A stretch of 64,000 bases of DNA. It comes from an uncultured Caldimonas sp. (GTDB lineage Bacteria > Pseudomonadota > Gammaproteobacteria > Burkholderiales > Burkholderiaceae). Shown piece by piece: positions 36,016 to 44,267 of this stretch. The translations under genes and the position numbers were made by a program. The notes below the pieces were generated by a model. The model was not told where the DNA came from and searched no databases. It saw only the letters and a program-made list of their open reading frames with translations. The stretch lies in NCBI RefSeq assembly GCF_946480305.1, contig NZ_CAMLJQ010000012.1, positions 48,412-112,411 on the forward strand. The letters are read 5' to 3'. Every line of letters begins with the position of its first letter. Position 1 is the first letter of the stretch.

Positions 36016-36091
36016 CGGGGCGTAGTCGAGTGGCCTCAGACAACCGGCTTTGACCCGGTGCACGCAGGTTCGAATCCTGCCGCCCCTGCCA
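36016..36091 (+). tRNA. tRNA-Gln(TTG)
   Basis: Acceptor CGGGGCG/CGCCCCT, anticodon stem ACCGG/CCGGT with loop CTTTGAC (TTG), T-arm GCAGG/CCTGC, G discriminator, encoded CCA. Pair 1-72 is C-U, which recalls the weak U1-A72 pair that Gln synthetase prefers. Last tRNA; the ATP-grasp gene starts 21 bases later. Confidence 0.83.
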
Positions 36092-36111
36092 TCTTCAATC
36101 GAGGAACGATC

Positions 36112-36882
36112 ATGTTTTGGATCCTGCAGAGAAACTTGTTCAACGAGCAAGCCTTCCAGTCGCTGCAAGACCAGCTGGTGGTGCAGGAAACCCCGCACGC
36201 CGTCGTCCACTTGCGCCCTTTCGTGCACGACATCGAGCCCGATGTCGACGTGGTCGGACCGGTGTTCGTCTGTGGCAGCACCGGCATGCGTCACGTCGCC
36301 AGGCGCAAAGGCTGGCAACCGGGCTACTTCGATGAGAACCTGGACTACCGGCTGCTACTGCGGCACTACGGAAACCGCTTGCTGAACAACGACGCGCGCA
36401 TCCTGCCTCTGCAGGACGCGTGCATCACGGACAGCCATGCGTTCGTGAGGCCTGTCGGAGACGACAAACAGTTCGCAGGCCAGGTGATGACAAAAGTCGA
36501 GTTCAGCGAATGGCGGTCGCGCGTGATTGCGCTGGAGGGCGAAAGCACCTACACCACCTTGGGCGCCAAAGACCTGATCGTCATCGCACGCGCCAAGCCC
36601 TTGCACGCCGAGTACCGGTTCTACGTGGTCGACGGAAACGTCGTCACTGGCTCCCTCTACAAGCGAGGCGATCGCGTGCATTACGACGCACACATCGACA
36701 GTCACGTGACCCGGTTCGCGCAGGAGTGCGCGGACATCTGGTGTCCGAGCCGCGCTTTCTGCCTCGATATCGCGGACACGCCGGACGGACTGAAGGTGCT
36801 GGAGATCAACGCGATCAACTCCAGCGGCTTTTACGCCTGCGACATGGGGAAGTTCGTGAACGCCATCAACGCCTTGGGCTGA
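36112..36882 (+). CDS. ATP-grasp domain protein downstream of the tRNA array
   Basis: A 256-residue protein that lacks a long pre-ATP-grasp domain. The C-terminal half carries ATP-grasp features: VIARAKPLHAEYRFYVVDGNVV, then FCLDIADTPDGLKVLEINAINSSGFYA, in which Asp and the Glu-x-Asn metal ligands are recognisable. It resembles the ATP-grasp (DUF4343-type) proteins of phages and defence-related loci; that assignment is from memory. ATP-grasp enzymes ligate a carboxylate to an amine or thiol. GAGGAACG lies at good spacing before the ATG, 21 bases from the last tRNA, so it is probably on the tRNA transcript. Confidence 0.75.
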   Translation: MFWILQRNLFNEQAFQSLQDQLVVQETPHAVVHLRPFVHDIEPDVDVVGPVFVCGSTGMRHVARRKGWQPGYFDENLDYRLLLRHYGNRLLNNDARILPLQDACITDSHAFVRPVGDDKQFAGQVMTKVEFSEWRSRVIALEGESTYTTLGAKDLIVIARAKPLHAEYRFYVVDGNVVTGSLYKRGDRVHYDAHIDSHVTRFAQECADIWCPSRAFCLDIADTPDGLKVLEINAINSSGFYACDMGKFVNAINALG

Positions 36883-36945
36883 AGGATTCGCCGGTGCGCT
36901 CCTTCAGCCCTTCACAGAGCTGAAGGAAGAAAGGAGGAACCTCCG

Positions 36946-37512
36946 ATGCACCACCAGCACGTCCTGCAACTGGACATCCAGGGCACGCCGCAGCGTTGGA
37001 TCACGCTGGAGCACGCTGCCCTCCACTACGCCACCGACGCGGTCGCGTGGGTCGACGGCAACGAGCCGCTGCGCACGCTGCGTGGCGGCTTCAACGCGGC
37101 CACCGGCCGTCAGTCGGTGATCGAGGTCCACCCGATCATCGCCCTGCGTGGCGCGGCGCGCATCAACCTGTTCGACGTGACGCCTTCGTTCGCGAAGCAC
37201 AAGCTGTTTCGGCGCGACCGGTTCACGTGCGCGTACTGCGGCCTGCAATTCCACGAACGAGACCTGCAATGCGAACACATCGTGCCCGAATCGCGTGGCG
37301 GCGGGTGGACGTGGATGAACCTCGTCACCGCCTGCGGTGCGTGCAACGGCCGCAAAGCCGACCGCACGCCCGAGGAAGCCGGCATGCCGCTCGTCTACCT
37401 GCCCTACGTGCCCAGCCGCTTCGAGGACTTCCTGCTCGAAGGCCGCCATATCCGTGCTGACGTGCACGAATGGCTGGCGGCGCGGCTGCCGAAGGGCTCG
37501 CGGCTGAGCTAG
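36946..37512 (+). CDS. HNH endonuclease
   Basis: A 188-residue HNH nuclease. Residues 90-145 hold the zinc-bound HNH core: CAYC, CEHIVPESRGGG (His of H-N-H), WMNLVTACGACNGRK (second CxxC with Asn). The N-terminal 85 residues are an uncharacterised domain (RWITLEHAALHYATDAVAWV). Its very strong ribosome binding site, AAAGGAGG, argues for real expression. It is the last gene of the tRNA unit, before the terminator at 37595. HNH enzymes of this type are restriction or homing nucleases; which one is not determinable here. Confidence 0.85.
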   Translation: MHHQHVLQLDIQGTPQRWITLEHAALHYATDAVAWVDGNEPLRTLRGGFNAATGRQSVIEVHPIIALRGAARINLFDVTPSFAKHKLFRRDRFTCAYCGLQFHERDLQCEHIVPESRGGGWTWMNLVTACGACNGRKADRTPEEAGMPLVYLPYVPSRFEDFLLEGRHIRADVHEWLAARLPKGSRLS

Positions 37513-37594
37513 GGAGCTGCGGGCAACGCCTGGGCGTGCACGCCGGTAGCTCAGGAGAGCGTCTCGCCAGTCCTCGTCATCGCACTTTCAATCG

Positions 37595-37619
37595 GGCGCC
37601 TTCGGGCGCCTTTTTTTTT
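37595..37619 (+). terminator. Terminator closing the tRNA/ATP-grasp/HNH unit
   Basis: GGCGCC-TTCG-GGCGCC (37595-37610) with a stable TTCG tetraloop, followed by nine T residues. On the plus strand it ends the transcript starting at BoxA; the facing acr3 gene ends 45 bases away. Confidence 0.93.
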
Positions 37620-37663
37620 ACCCGACGTTTCCTCGTCGTGGGCAGTCGACCGGACGGCAGGCG

Positions 37664-38737
37664 TTACAAGCGGCGCGCTCCCGCTTCGTACCAGCCCTTG
37701 CTCTGATTGACCACGCGCACCACGAGCAGCATCACCGGCACCTCGATCAACACCCCCACCACCGTGGCCAGTGCGGCGCCCGATTCGAAGCCGAACAGGC
37801 TGATTGCGGCGGCCACCGCCAGTTCGAAGAAGTTGCTGGCGCCGATCAGCGCCGACGGGCAGGCCACGCTGTGGGATTCGCCCAGGCGACGGTTCAACCA
37901 GTAGGCCAGCGCCGAATTGAAGAACACCTGGATCAGGATGGGCACCGCAAGCATCGCGATCACGAGCGGCTGCTTCAGGATCGCCTCCCCCTGGAAGGCG
38001 AACAGCAGCACCAGCGTTGCGAGCAACGCGCCGATCGACCACGGGCCGATCCTGGCCAGCACCGCATCGAAGGTCGCCTGCCCTTGGGCCAGCAACGTCT
38101 TGCGCCACAGCTGCGCGATCACCACCGGGACCACGATGTACAGCACCACCGAGGTGAGCAGCGTGTCCCACGGCACGGTGATCGACGACAGGCCCAGCAG
38201 CAACGCGACGATGGGCGCGAACGCGAACACCATGATCGTGTCGTTGAGCGCCACCTGGCTCAGCGTGAAGAGCGGGTGCCCGTTGGTCAGCCGGCTCCAC
38301 ACGAACACCATCGCGGTGCACGGCGCCGCGGCCAGCAGGATCAGCCCGGCGATGTAGCTGTCGAGCTGCTCGGCAGGCAGCCACGGCGCGAAGACCTGGC
38401 GCACGAAGATCCAGCCCAGCAGCGCCATCGAGAACGGCTTCACGGCCCAGTTCACGAACAGCGTGACACCGATGCCTCGCCAGTGCTGACGCACCTGGTG
38501 CAATGCGCCGAAGTCCACCTTCAGCAGCATCGGGATGATCATCACCCAGATCAGCAGACCGACCGGGAGGTTGACCCGGGCCACCTCCATGCCACCGATG
38601 GCCTGGAACGGCGCGGGCAGCAGCTGCCCGAGCGCGATGCCGGCAACGATGCACAGAAACACCCAGACCGTGAGGTAGCGCTCGAAGACGCTCATCGGTG
38701 CGGGTGCGGGGCGAGTGGGCAGCGCGGCGGTGTTCAT
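37664..38737 (-). CDS. acr3: Arsenite efflux transporter Acr3
   Basis: A 357-residue ten-helix membrane carrier of the BART superfamily. Family landmarks: MVFAFAPIVALLLG, APCTAMVFVWSRLTNGHP (the conserved Cys of Acr3 sits in APCTAMV) and LIGASNFFELAVAAAISLFGF. It exports arsenite using the proton gradient. Start 38737. It is the last gene of arsR-arsI-arsC-acr3, eleven bases after arsC. Confidence 0.95.
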   Translation of the reverse strand: MNTAALPTRPAPAPMSVFERYLTVWVFLCIVAGIALGQLLPAPFQAIGGMEVARVNLPVGLLIWVMIIPMLLKVDFGALHQVRQHWRGIGVTLFVNWAVKPFSMALLGWIFVRQVFAPWLPAEQLDSYIAGLILLAAAPCTAMVFVWSRLTNGHPLFTLSQVALNDTIMVFAFAPIVALLLGLSSITVPWDTLLTSVVLYIVVPVVIAQLWRKTLLAQGQATFDAVLARIGPWSIGALLATLVLLFAFQGEAILKQPLVIAMLAVPILIQVFFNSALAYWLNRRLGESHSVACPSALIGASNFFELAVAAAISLFGFESGAALATVVGVLIEVPVMLLVVRVVNQSKGWYEAGARRL

Positions 38738-38748
38738 CGTGCTCACCC

Positions 38749-39255
38749 TCAGCTGCGGCCGATGTCGGCGAGCGCCGCCTGCAACGCGGTGCGGTCCATC
38801 GCGTCGAGCGGCAGCGCCAGCAGCTGCAGCATGCGGTAGCCGATGGCCTGGCGCGTGAGCTCGAATGCCCGGCGCTTGCCCTCGTCGCCCCCTTCGGCGT
38901 TGGAGGGGTCGGGGTAGCCCCAGTGCACTTTCACGGGCTGGCCGCCGGTGCCACCAAAGAACACCGGGCACTGCTCGGCGGCTGCGCTGTCGCACACCGT
39001 GATGACGACGGCCAGCGGCGGTGCGCCGTCGGCGGTGAACTCGTCCCAGCTCTTGCTGCGATAACCGCTGGTGTCGACCCCCGCGTTGTGCAGCGCTTCG
39101 AGGGCGAAGGGGTTGATCCGGCCGCTCGGCGCACTGCCGGCGCTGTAGGCGCGCACGTCCTTGCCGAGTTGCCTCGCCCAATGGTTCAGCATGCCTTCGC
39201 TGAGCACGCTGCGCGCAGAGTTGTGAGTGCAGAGGATGAGGACGTTGATGGTCAT
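38749..39255 (-). CDS. arsC: Arsenate reductase, low-molecular-weight phosphatase type
   Basis: A 168-residue protein with the P-loop CTHNSARS at residues 9-16 and a second cysteine in ITVCDSAAAEQCPVF, as in thioredoxin-coupled ArsC enzymes. It reduces arsenate to arsenite for Acr3 to export. It sits between arsI and acr3 in the operon, 37 bases after arsI. Confidence 0.94.
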   Translation of the reverse strand: MTINVLILCTHNSARSVLSEGMLNHWARQLGKDVRAYSAGSAPSGRINPFALEALHNAGVDTSGYRSKSWDEFTADGAPPLAVVITVCDSAAAEQCPVFFGGTGGQPVKVHWGYPDPSNAEGGDEGKRRAFELTRQAIGYRMLQLLALPLDAMDRTALQAALADIGRS

Positions 39256-39292
39256 GACAGTGCTCAGGAATCGATCGCTCGCCGTCGCGGCC

Positions 39293-39781
39293 TCAGCAGC
39301 AGGAAGATGACGGTTTGGCGGCGGTCACCGCGATGCCGACCCGCTTGCCGCGCGTGGCAGGTGCGCAGCAGGCGGGCGCTGCAGCTGCATCAGGTTTGGG
39401 CTCGCGTGCGCTGAAGACGGGAATGTCAGCCAAGGTATGGAAGTGCTCCCACGCGATGCCCTGCGGGTCGGTGACCCAGTGCTTCTCGCTCTGCGCGTAG
39501 CAGCAGGTGGTGGCACCTTCGTCGAGCAGCGCCATGTCGGCGGACTCGGCGCGCGCCTTCAGTTCGGCCAGCTCTTCGGCGTTGTCGGTCTGGAAACCGA
39601 GGTGATCCACGCCGGGCCGACCGCCACGCGCCGAGATCGCGAAGTTGATGCGCGGATCTTCGAGCATCCATTTGGCGTAATCGGCTTCAAGCCTGGTGGG
39701 CTGGGCGGCAAAAAGCTTGGAGTAGAACGCCACGCTCTGGGCAAGGTCCTCGACGTGGACATGGATGTGGAAACGCTTCAT
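39293..39781 (-). CDS. arsI: ArsI/CadI-family organoarsenical C-As lyase
   Basis: A 162-residue vicinal oxygen chelate (VOC) protein. It has the N-terminal MKRFHIHVHVEDLAQS metal His, GVDHLGFQTD and WEHFHT metal ligands, and the vicinal Cys pair in EGATTCCYAQSEKHW that binds trivalent arsenicals in ArsI. The tail has two further CC pairs (AACCAP, SSSCC). ArsI cleaves the carbon-arsenic bond of methylarsenite or aromatic arsenicals with Fe(II) and O2. It is between arsR and arsC. Confidence 0.9.
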   Translation of the reverse strand: MKRFHIHVHVEDLAQSVAFYSKLFAAQPTRLEADYAKWMLEDPRINFAISARGGRPGVDHLGFQTDNAEELAELKARAESADMALLDEGATTCCYAQSEKHWVTDPQGIAWEHFHTLADIPVFSAREPKPDAAAAPACCAPATRGKRVGIAVTAAKPSSSCC

Positions 39782-39794
39782 CGTGGTTCCTTTC

Positions 39795-40118
39795 TCAACA
39801 TTGGCAGGAAGCCGCGCCTTCAGGGAGACAGGACTCGCCCTGGCAGCAGTTCTGGGTCAGGTAGCCCAACAGGTCGTTCATGTGTTCGAACGCGGCGCGG
39901 TAGACCAGATGGCGGCTTTGCCGCTCCTGCGTCACCAGGCCGGCGTTCATCAGCTCTTTCAGGTGGAAGGACAGCGTCGCAGCCGGTATGCCCAAGCCTT
40001 CAGCCATGACCCCGGGCGTCATGCCGCGCGCCCCGGCGACGACCAGGGCGCGAAAGATCTGCAGGCGGTGACCATGCGCCAGTGCGGCAAGGGAGCGGAC
40101 CACATCTTTTTCTTCCAT
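39795..40118 (-). CDS. arsR: ArsR-family arsenic-responsive repressor
   Basis: A 107-residue winged-helix repressor (LAALAHGHRLQIFRALVVAG; PAATLSFHLKELMNAGLV). The usual ELCVCD metal site in the recognition helix is absent; instead a C-terminal NCCQGESCL segment offers three cysteines for As(III). It heads the operon and should repress its own promoter upstream of 40118. Confidence 0.92.
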   Translation of the reverse strand: MEEKDVVRSLAALAHGHRLQIFRALVVAGARGMTPGVMAEGLGIPAATLSFHLKELMNAGLVTQERQSRHLVYRAAFEHMNDLLGYLTQNCCQGESCLPEGAASCQC

Positions 40119-40181
40119 ATTTCCATGTTAATCAAAATATGAGAATGCGGCAACTGCTCCACGGCCGATGGTGTGAGCCGG

Positions 40182-41084
40182 CTAGGAACGGGAGCCCACA
40201 GCCGCCGCGTGCGCACACGCGGGTGCAAAGATCTCGCGGGCGAAGTCCTCGATGGTGGTGGGTTGCGATGCCGCTGGCGCCGCAGCAACCGATGCCATGG
40301 CATCCGTGGACAACCAGTGCGCCAGTTCTTCGAGCTGATCTGCCGCATCGGCCGAAAGCCCTTCTGCCTGCAGCGCCGGCTTCATCTCGGCGGGCGCCAG
40401 CTGCAGATACTGGAGCCCCGGGTTGCCGCACGCGGCGCCGAGCACGCCGGCGACTTCACGCATCGTCGGGTGTCTGGGCGAGTGGAGCACCAGCGCACCC
40501 CGTTGTGTGGGCGAGATGAGTTCGCGTGCCGCGACGGCCGAGATGTCGCGCGTCGCCACCATCGGGATGGGCACGTCCGCCGCTTCCATGCCGGCCAAGG
40601 GGCCACCGGCTGCCACGCTGGCCAGGCTCGCCAGGAAGTTCTCCATGAAGTAGCCCGGCCGCAGGTGCAGCAGATCGATGCCGTCGATCGCGTCCAGGCG
40701 CTTCTCCTGCTCGTGGAGCGAAGCGATCGGCCCTGTGCCGGCCGGCAGTTCCGCACCGGCACTCGACAGGCTCACCACGCGCCGAACGCGCACGCGACCC
40801 AAGGCCTGCGCGACCGCTTCACCGATCCGCCCCTGGGCGGCTCGCATGTCGGGCTCGGCATAGCAAGGGGGTGTCATCGCGTAGAGGGCTGTGGCGCCTG
40901 CGAATGCGCGCTCGAGAAACCCGGCGTCCGACGGATCGCCGAGAGCCACTTCGGCGCCGGCGCGCTGCAGGTCGGCCAGGGCCTGGGCGTTGCGGCCGAC
41001 GACGCGTACCGGGTGGCGCTGCGCCAGCAGGCGGCGGGCAAGCTGCGAGGTGATCTGGCCGTTGGAGCCGAGCAGGACGAACAT
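40182..41084 (-). CDS. NmrA-like NAD(P)-binding protein
   Basis: A 300-residue atypical short-chain dehydrogenase. Rossmann start MFVLLGSNGQITSQLARRLL (GxxGxxxxxL), then GDPSDAGFLERAFAGA, VVSLSSAGAELP and HLRPGYFMENFLASL. The GxxGxxG nucleotide motif is present, but the YxxxK catalytic pair of true dehydrogenases is not seen, so a regulatory or quinone-reductase-like role is more likely. The divergent LysR gene begins 104 bases away and probably controls it. AAAGGA precedes the ATG. Confidence 0.82.
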   Translation of the reverse strand: MFVLLGSNGQITSQLARRLLAQRHPVRVVGRNAQALADLQRAGAEVALGDPSDAGFLERAFAGATALYAMTPPCYAEPDMRAAQGRIGEAVAQALGRVRVRRVVSLSSAGAELPAGTGPIASLHEQEKRLDAIDGIDLLHLRPGYFMENFLASLASVAAGGPLAGMEAADVPIPMVATRDISAVAARELISPTQRGALVLHSPRHPTMREVAGVLGAACGNPGLQYLQLAPAEMKPALQAEGLSADAADQLEELAHWLSTDAMASVAAAPAASQPTTIEDFAREIFAPACAHAAAVGSRS

Positions 41085-41188
41085 GGTGATTTCCTTTCAG
41101 GACGGGTGGAAGTGCTCGCATCATCTGCATCCACTGCGTCCAGATAAACCGCAGAATCGAGAATCCGTCGTCAAGAAAAACTGAACAA

Positions 41189-42085
41189 ATGAATCTCACC
41201 CGGCTCGAAGCATTCATTTCGGTCTGCGACCTTGGCAGCTTCACGGCCGCGGCCGAACACCTGGCGCTCACCAAGTCGGCGGTCAGCCAGCACGTGAGCA
41301 CCCTGGAGCGCGAACTCGGCGTCCAACTGCTGCACCGCTCCACCAGGCGGCTCGTCGTCACCGAGGCCGGCACCGCGTTGCTGAACGAAGCCCGTGCGCT
41401 GCTGGAGCAGGCGCAGCAGTTGTACGTCCGCGCACGCCGCGAGGCAGCGCAGCTGACCGGCGTGCTGCGCCTGACGTCGGCGGAAGACATGGCCCCCTAC
41501 GTGGCACCGCTCATCGCGGCGTACGTGCGCCAGCACCCGGGCATGCAGGTGGAGTACCGGCCGAGCGACCGACTGGCCGATCTGGTGACCGAAGGCATGG
41601 ATCTCAGCGTGCGCACCACGCTGCGGCGCGATTCGAGCCTGCGAGCCGTGAGCCTCGCGGAATTCGACGTGTGGTGCGTGGCGTCGCCGCAGTATCTGCA
41701 GGAGCGAGGAACGCCCAAGCGGCTGCAGGACCTGGCCTCCCACGAATGGATCGCCTTCACGCTCATTCCCCACCCCTGGACCTTGCAGACGCGCGACGGC
41801 AAACAGTCGGTGCGGCTGCGCCGCGGCATCGGCACCAGCAGCAATGCCGGCGGCCGTGCGCTCGCCGTGGCGGGCGCAGGCATCTATGCCGCACCTTCAT
41901 TCGGGCTGGAGGCCGAGGTGGCAGCGGGGCGACTGGTGCGCGTGCTGCCGGCGCTCAAGCTGCCCCAGGTCACGCTCTACGTCGCGTGGCCGGGCCGCGG
42001 CGAGCCACCGGCCAAGACGCGTGCATTCATCGAGCTGGCCAAGGCACGGCCGCGTGCCGGCTCTTCCCGGCCCGCAGTGGCCTGA
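41189..42085 (+). CDS. LysR-family regulator divergent to the NmrA-like gene
   Basis: A 298-residue LysR protein: HTH at 3-62 (LTRLEAFISVCDLGSFTAAA, LTKSAVSQHVSTLERELG) and effector domain from 95 on. It is divergent from the NmrA-like gene with a 104-base spacer, the usual arrangement for a LysR target. Effector unknown. Confidence 0.88.
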   Translation: MNLTRLEAFISVCDLGSFTAAAEHLALTKSAVSQHVSTLERELGVQLLHRSTRRLVVTEAGTALLNEARALLEQAQQLYVRARREAAQLTGVLRLTSAEDMAPYVAPLIAAYVRQHPGMQVEYRPSDRLADLVTEGMDLSVRTTLRRDSSLRAVSLAEFDVWCVASPQYLQERGTPKRLQDLASHEWIAFTLIPHPWTLQTRDGKQSVRLRRGIGTSSNAGGRALAVAGAGIYAAPSFGLEAEVAAGRLVRVLPALKLPQVTLYVAWPGRGEPPAKTRAFIELAKARPRAGSSRPAVA

Positions 42086-42313
42086 TCTTTTGGAGAGCGT
42101 CGTCCGCTGCCGCGACGAGAGCGGCCTTGAACCCATGTCGAAGGCGCTCGGCTGGTCCGCCACCCCAGGCCACGGCGCCTGCCCTCTTCTCGCCTCCGGC
42201 GGTGCTTTCAGAGGTGCACTCGCATCGCTGGAGCGTGCAGAACTTCGGGTCGCCCGCTTTTCGCCGTTTCTCGCCGGGGAAACTGGTCTCCCCTTTCACG
42301 AAGAGGAGCAGCA

Positions 42314-42406
42314 ATGGACGACTTCGACGACTGGCTGCCGTTGCATCTGGAAGACCTGATCATCGCCATCTCGGTGGTCAGTCTCATTGGTTTGGTGTTC
42401 AGTTGA
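42314..42406 (+). CDS. 30-residue membrane microprotein
   Basis: An ATG at 42314 sits behind GAGGAG (42303-42308) and encodes MDDFDDWLPLHLEDLIIAIS followed by a short hydrophobic end (VVSLIGLVFS). It has an acidic amphipathic head and one membrane helix, so an inner-membrane orientation is likely. The strong ribosome binding site is the main support. Confidence 0.5.
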   Translation: MDDFDDWLPLHLEDLIIAISVVSLIGLVFS

Positions 42407-42418
42407 GCCTGCGCGTCA

Positions 42419-42964
42419 TCACGACGCGGTGTGGCCTCGATACACATAGATCGGCGTTCGGTACAGATCGTCGAGGCGGATGACGGCCTCGGGCTCCCGC
42501 CCTGGCAGCGCAAAGGTGTTGCTGACAATGAGCGCCGGCACGCAGTTGTCGGCCTCGAGCTTGCTGGCCAACGCCTGCATGCCCGCCGGGAACAGATAGC
42601 ACAGCAGCACCGCCCGTTCGGGCAGATCGGCCTGCAGGAAATCGCGGCGCACAAAGTCGAGGTTGGGCAGTCTCGACACGTGTTTCAGCACCCAGGACAC
42701 GGCCCACGGCACCGGCGAGATTTCATAGCCGATGACATGACACTGCGGATGCTTGCGTGCGAATCTGATGGCGAGCGTGCCCCAACCCGAACCGAGGTCG
42801 ACCACGGTGCAGGCGCGCAATGCGCCCACCGCTTCAAGCATGGCGCTGCCGGCCCGCAGGGAGCTCGGCATGGGAGCGATGCCGACACGCAACGAAGACA
42901 CGACGATCGCCAGCGCCGCCGCACACGCCAGCACGAACACCGCCGCCTGCACCAGATCCGTCAT
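42419..42964 (-). CDS. Membrane-anchored class I SAM methyltransferase
   Basis: A 181-residue protein: one N-terminal membrane helix (VQAAVFVLACAAALAIVVSSL), then a Rossmann methyltransferase domain with motif I VVDLGSGWGTLAIRFA, acidic HVIGYEISPVP and FVRRDFLQADLPE. The domain is short (about 140 residues). Substrate not predictable. AGGAGG and GGAG lie just before the ATG at 42964. It follows the Tat-exported oxidoreductase gene by 47 bases on the same strand and may share its transcript. Confidence 0.8.
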   Translation of the reverse strand: MTDLVQAAVFVLACAAALAIVVSSLRVGIAPMPSSLRAGSAMLEAVGALRACTVVDLGSGWGTLAIRFARKHPQCHVIGYEISPVPWAVSWVLKHVSRLPNLDFVRRDFLQADLPERAVLLCYLFPAGMQALASKLEADNCVPALIVSNTFALPGREPEAVIRLDDLYRTPIYVYRGHTAS

Positions 42965-43011
42965 CTCCTGAGCCTCCTGCGTTGGCGCCGCATTAGAACG
43001 CAGGCGATGGC

Positions 43012-44169
43012 TCAGGCCTGCCGAATGTGCGCATCCAGCCCCCGGCGGGGCGCCGGCTGTACCGCCGGGCCCTGGCCGAGGCGTGCCCACATCTGCACCG
43101 TGAAGCGCGGCGCCGGCGTGCCGAGCAGCTCGTGTATGGCGAGGTAGGGTGCCTGCACCTCGGGGTACTCCTGCAGGGCCTGAGAGATGGGCTGCATCGC
43201 CAGCCCCTGGGCGGTGGCGGCGAGCTGCGCTCGCACCCAGGCCCGGCCGGCGTTGACCTGGGTGACGCGGTCGTTGCCTTCCGAGATCAACCAATAGAAC
43301 GCGGGCGTGCTGTCGATGTTGGCGTTGAACTCTTCGATCTGCCCGGTGGTCGCCATATCGTCCGGCCCCGGCGCCCGGGTACGGTCGAACAGGCCCAGTG
43401 CATGGATGGCACGCACCACCGGCTCGTTGAGCGAAATGCCGTCGCGATGCTCGGCAATCTCCCTGGGGCCGATGCGCAGCACCTTGAACGATTCGAGCAC
43501 CGTGCGGGGTGTCGTCAGCTCGATGCGCCACGCGTCCTTGGCGATCTGGCGCTGCCTGGCGATGAGCCCGGTGTCGTCGAGCGTCGTCACCCCCGCACGG
43601 AAGGGGTACCGCGCGGTGCTTTGCACGATGAACTGCCGTGCCTCGGGTGCGGGCACGCGGGGCTCATAGGCCTGCCGGTTGGTGCGGCGCTGAAAGACCT
43701 GCGCAAACAACGGATCGGCGATCACGCCCGCGTCCGGCTGCAGGCGGATGCGGGCGGTCGGGCGGTCATCCACCGAACGTTCGGCGAACACGCCGTCGGG
43801 AAACAGCGTGATGTCGGCTCGCAGGCCTCGCGCTCGCGCAGCCTGGTCCAGCAGTTCGAGGAAGGTGCCCTGGCTCATCATCATCTGCCGCGAGAACGGA
43901 TCGGTCTCGGGCAGCAGCCGGGTGCGGTCGAGGTACAGCGTGATCTGGTCCGGCTCCGACAGGTCCACCACCCAGCTTTGCAGGTTGTGCGAGTGCGGTG
44001 CGAGGATGGCGTGCGCCAGCACCCAGCGCCGCACGTCCGGCTCGTTGCCCGGGCCGCGCCAAGCCGCAATGGCTTCATCGGGCAGTGCACTGCTGCACCC
44101 CGCCAGAGGCGCCATCGCCGCAGCGATCACACCGCCACCGGCCACACGAAGGAAGTTGCGACGCTGCAT
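43012..44169 (-). CDS. Exported Acg-family nitroreductase-like flavoprotein
   Basis: A 385-residue protein with a twin-arginine-type signal MQRRNFLRVAGGGVIAAAMA followed by a lipobox-like PLAGC, so it is exported folded and possibly lipid-anchored. The domain is nitroreductase-like: PHSHNLQSWVVDL at the FMN site, RRTNRQAYEPR, and the C-terminal GRAWVRAQLAATAQGLAMQPI. Acg-type proteins bind FMN, and several lack detectable activity. Divergent from the LysR at 44268. Confidence 0.82.
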   Translation of the reverse strand: MQRRNFLRVAGGGVIAAAMAPLAGCSSALPDEAIAAWRGPGNEPDVRRWVLAHAILAPHSHNLQSWVVDLSEPDQITLYLDRTRLLPETDPFSRQMMMSQGTFLELLDQAARARGLRADITLFPDGVFAERSVDDRPTARIRLQPDAGVIADPLFAQVFQRRTNRQAYEPRVPAPEARQFIVQSTARYPFRAGVTTLDDTGLIARQRQIAKDAWRIELTTPRTVLESFKVLRIGPREIAEHRDGISLNEPVVRAIHALGLFDRTRAPGPDDMATTGQIEEFNANIDSTPAFYWLISEGNDRVTQVNAGRAWVRAQLAATAQGLAMQPISQALQEYPEVQAPYLAIHELLGTPAPRFTVQMWARLGQGPAVQPAPRRGLDAHIRQA

Positions 44170-44267
44170 GGAATGCTCCAGAAAAGCTGAGGGATGGGTG
44201 CATTGTGAGAACAGCGAGGCGCAACGACAATCGTTGACCCGCACACACCAGCCATGCAGGAATGCAT

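Noticed and set aside
34283..36091. Regular spaced similar units suggestive of a CRISPR array
   Set aside because: Units fold as different tRNAs with different anticodons and share only tRNA consensus bases.
37541..37590. GGTAGCTCAGGAGAGCG after the HNH gene, like a tRNA D-arm
   Set aside because: No anticodon stem or T-arm can be drawn; at most a chance or decayed half-tRNA.
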